NCBI GenBank assembly: GCA_964491665.1
Contig: CAZBII010000006.1
Location: 1-64,000, forward strand
From: Ch67 sp964491665
Lineage (GTDB): Bacteria; Pseudomonadota; Gammaproteobacteria; Pseudomonadales; Ketobacteraceae
Direction of reading: 5' to 3'
DNA: 64,000 bases
The notes under the pieces are model-generated. The model ran no database searches and was not told where the DNA came from. It saw only the letters and a list, made by a program, of their open reading frames with translations. Position 1 is the stretch's first letter, and each line of letters opens with the position of its first letter. Positions 62,256-64,000 of this stretch are shown piece after piece. The position numbers were made by a program, and so were the translations under genes.

Positions 62256-63632
62256 TCACTTGTTCTTGGTCGGCCGTTTCCAGCCATCCACGGTGATCTG
62301 CTTGGCGCGGGTCACCGTCAGCGTATGTTCTTTGGCCTGCTTGGTAATGGTAGACCCGGCGCCAATAGTTGCACCGGCGCCAATCTCCACCGGCGCCACC
62401 AGCGAACTGTTGGAACCGATGAAAGCGCCGTCGCCGATGACGGTCTTGTGCTTGTTGGCGCCATCGTAGTTGCAGGTGATGGTGCCAGCGCCCACATTCA
62501 CTTTCTCGCCGATCACCGCGTCGCCCAGATAGGTCAGGTGGTTGGCCTTGCTGTCCCTGCCCAGCACGGTGTTCTTGGTCTCGACGAAGTTGCCGATCTT
62601 GGCGTGGTCCTTCATTTCCGTGCCGGGACGCAGGCGGGCGAACGGGCCGATTTCGCAGTCGGCGCCCACCACGGCATTCTCAAGAATGCTGTTGGGCTTC
62701 ACAACGGAATTGTCACCAATCCGGCTGTTGATAATGACGCAATTGGCGCCGATCTCGACGTTCCTGCCCAGCTGGACGTCGCCTTCAAAAATGCAGTTAA
62801 CGTCGATGCAGCAATCCTGGCCAACGCTGACACTGCCGCGAATATCGATGCGGGCGGGATCGATCAGGGTGGCACCTGCCACCATCAGTTCATCGGCCAG
62901 CTGCAGCTGGTACAGACGCTCCAGCCGCGCCAGCTGGCGCTTGTCGTTGACGCCTTCCACTTCAATCGGGTTTTCCACCAGACAGCCGATTACCGGCACA
63001 TCGTGATCGTTGGCCAGCTTCACCACATCGGTCAGGTAGAACTCGCCCTGGGCATTGTTATTGGTGATCTTGGGCAACCAGGCCTGGAAGTCCAGAGTAT
63101 CGGCCAGCATGATGCCGGTATTCACTTCGGTGATCTTGCGGATCTCGTCGCCGGCATCCTTCTCCTCGACGATTTCCCGCACCGCGCCACTGTGATCGCG
63201 GATGATGCGGCCGTAACCCTTGGGATTGGGCAACTTTACCGTGAGGACGCCGCACTGACCGGGCGACACGGTGTTGAGGAAACGGGTCAGGGTGTCCTCG
63301 CCGGTGAGCGGCACGTCGCCATACAGCACCAGGGTACGGGTGTTGTCCTGCAGTTGCGGCAGCGCCTGCTTCACGGCGTGGCCAGTGCCCAGCTGCTCGC
63401 GCTGTTCGACCCACACGATGGGTGCGTCCGGAAACTCGCGGCTGACCGTTTCCCGCACCTGGTCACCGCCGTGGCCATACACCACGATGACGCGGGTGGC
63501 CTTCAGTTGCAGGCTGGTGCGCAGTACATGGGACAGAAGGGGCTTTTGCGCCAGGGGTTGCAGCACTTTGGGCAGGCGGGATTTCATGCGGGTGCCTTTA
63601 CCCGCCGCGAGAATGACGACGTTCAGATCCAT
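62256..63632 (-). CDS. glmU: Bifunctional UDP-N-acetylglucosamine pyrophosphorylase / glucosamine-1-phosphate N-acetyltransferase
   Basis: The 458-residue protein has the nucleotidyltransferase start VVILAAGKGTRMKSRLPKVL, YGDVPL and a C-terminal left-handed beta-helix with hexapeptide repeats (IGANCVIINSRIGDNSVVKP, VNVGAGTITCNYDGANKHKT). It acetylates glucosamine-1-phosphate and then forms UDP-GlcNAc, feeding cell-wall synthesis together with glmS. Order atpC-glmU-glmS is that of many gammaproteobacteria. Confidence 0.98.
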   Translation of the reverse strand: MDLNVVILAAGKGTRMKSRLPKVLQPLAQKPLLSHVLRTSLQLKATRVIVVYGHGGDQVRETVSREFPDAPIVWVEQREQLGTGHAVKQALPQLQDNTRTLVLYGDVPLTGEDTLTRFLNTVSPGQCGVLTVKLPNPKGYGRIIRDHSGAVREIVEEKDAGDEIRKITEVNTGIMLADTLDFQAWLPKITNNNAQGEFYLTDVVKLANDHDVPVIGCLVENPIEVEGVNDKRQLARLERLYQLQLADELMVAGATLIDPARIDIRGSVSVGQDCCIDVNCIFEGDVQLGRNVEIGANCVIINSRIGDNSVVKPNSILENAVVGADCEIGPFARLRPGTEMKDHAKIGNFVETKNTVLGRDSKANHLTYLGDAVIGEKVNVGAGTITCNYDGANKHKTVIGDGAFIGSNSSLVAPVEIGAGATIGAGSTITKQAKEHTLTVTRAKQITVDGWKRPTKNK

Positions 63633-63671
63633 GGAGGAGGAATCCTGTATCGGGTCCGGTTAATCCAATAA

Positions 63672-63698
63672 AAAAAGGGTAGCTGGGCTACCCTTTTT
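63672..63698 (-). terminator. Intrinsic terminator after atpC
   Basis: AAAAAGGGTAG (63672-63682) pairs with CTACCCTTTTT (63688-63698) around a 5-nt loop. On the minus strand, a T-run follows the stem, ending the atp operon before glmU. Confidence 0.92.
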
Positions 63699-63733
63699 AA
63701 CACGCTTTGGTGATTGTTTCACGACGGGCGATC

Positions 63734-64000
63734 TTACTTGCCCATCTTCTTGCGCAGCTGCTGGATGGTCCGCAGCTGGGCCATTGCTTCGGCCAGCTGC
63801 ACCGAGGCAACAGAGTAGTCGATCTCGGACGACTGGTTGTTCAGATGACGACGGGCTTCCTCGGCAGCCTGCTCGGCGGCCGCTTCATCCACGTCATCGG
63901 CGCGTACGGCTGTATCGGCCAGTACGGTGATCACCTTGGGCTGAACTTCCAGCATGCCGCCGGAAACGTAAAACACTTCTTCCTCGCCGCCCTGCTTGAC
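63734..64000 (-). CDS. atpC: F1F0 ATP synthase epsilon subunit, C-terminal part (runs off the window)
   Basis: The last 88 codons are visible. They cover the end of the beta-sandwich (EEEVFYVSGGMLEVQPKVIT) with VLADTAVRADDVDE, and the two-helix C-terminal domain (AAEQAAEEARRHLNN and VQLAEAMAQLRTIQQLRKKM). This subunit couples rotation and can inhibit ATP hydrolysis. The 5' end lies beyond base 64000. The rest of the atp operon would be upstream on this strand. Confidence 0.96.
   Translation of the reverse strand, partial: VKQGGEEEVFYVSGGMLEVQPKVITVLADTAVRADDVDEAAAEQAAEEARRHLNNQSSEIDYSVASVQLAEAMAQLRTIQQLRKKMGK

Noticed and set aside
1..64000. CRISPR array, tRNA or rRNA genes, IS elements
   Set aside because: No regularly spaced repeat-spacer series, no cloverleaf or rRNA-like sequence, and no transposase frame were found on reading both strands.

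Overview
This is a GC-rich chromosomal segment from a gammaproteobacterium. The right end has the reverse-strand order atpC-glmU-glmS, which is usual for that class. The ferritin-like 'metal-dependent hydrolase', the arabinose-binding-domain AraC regulator and the sterol/P450 cluster would fit a marine or hydrocarbon-associated lineage. That placement is inference only. No rRNA, tRNA, CRISPR array or insertion sequence was seen.

Layout. (1) 0-2.2 kb: an outer-membrane beta-barrel and an AraC-type regulator, followed by three CCAAAGGACG repeats spaced exactly 21 bp. (2) 2.2-12.2 kb: a composite type III restriction-modification island containing an SNF2-like helicase, DUF4391, Mod methyltransferase, DinD-like protein and Res nuclease-helicase. 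The Mod catalytic core is markedly AT-rich compared with its flanks. A COG0523/CobW GTPase overlaps the res stop codon. (3) 13.2-17.0 kb: a mixed set of housekeeping or accessory genes (lipoprotein alpha/beta hydrolase, ferritin-like hydrolase, PhnA-like zinc-ribbon protein, cupin, cytochrome b561).

(4) 17.4-48.8 kb: one long, co-directional extracellular contractile injection system (eCIS, Afp/PVC-like) locus of about 21 genes. It has an Afp16-like DUF4255 protein, two sheath and two tube proteins, an Afp7-like protein with a long low-complexity tail, a 55-residue DUF5908/Afp6-like protein and a hub and spike encoded as separate genes. It continues with a membrane-anchored unknown, gp25, a J-like baseplate protein, a gpI-like tail protein, three successive genes sharing an N-terminal module, a tape-measure-like protein, an AAA+ ATPase, a 1255-residue DUF4157/HNH-like candidate cargo and a TPR protein. 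No PAAR tip gene was seen. A 120-nt inverted-repeat element sits inside the operon, and a set of nested perfect stems lies just after it.

(5) 49.8-60.3 kb: a divergent cluster that looks like post-cyclisation sterol processing. The plus arm encodes a CYP51-ferredoxin fusion and a homologue of plant cycloeucalenol cycloisomerase (CPI1), followed by an SDR. The minus arm encodes a TetR regulator, GMC oxidoreductase, aldehyde dehydrogenase, sterol-desaturase-family di-iron enzyme, an ERG26/NSDHL-like sterol dehydrogenase and a second extended SDR. The tetR-CYP51 intergenic region has six TTTAC/GTAAA half-sites in perfect dyad symmetry. No squalene epoxidase or oxidosqualene cyclase is present here, so the substrate is either made elsewhere in the genome or taken up. 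I consider this cluster and the DUF4157 cargo candidate the two most interesting items. (6) 60.3-64 kb: glmS, glmU and the 3' part of atpC, with clear intrinsic terminators.
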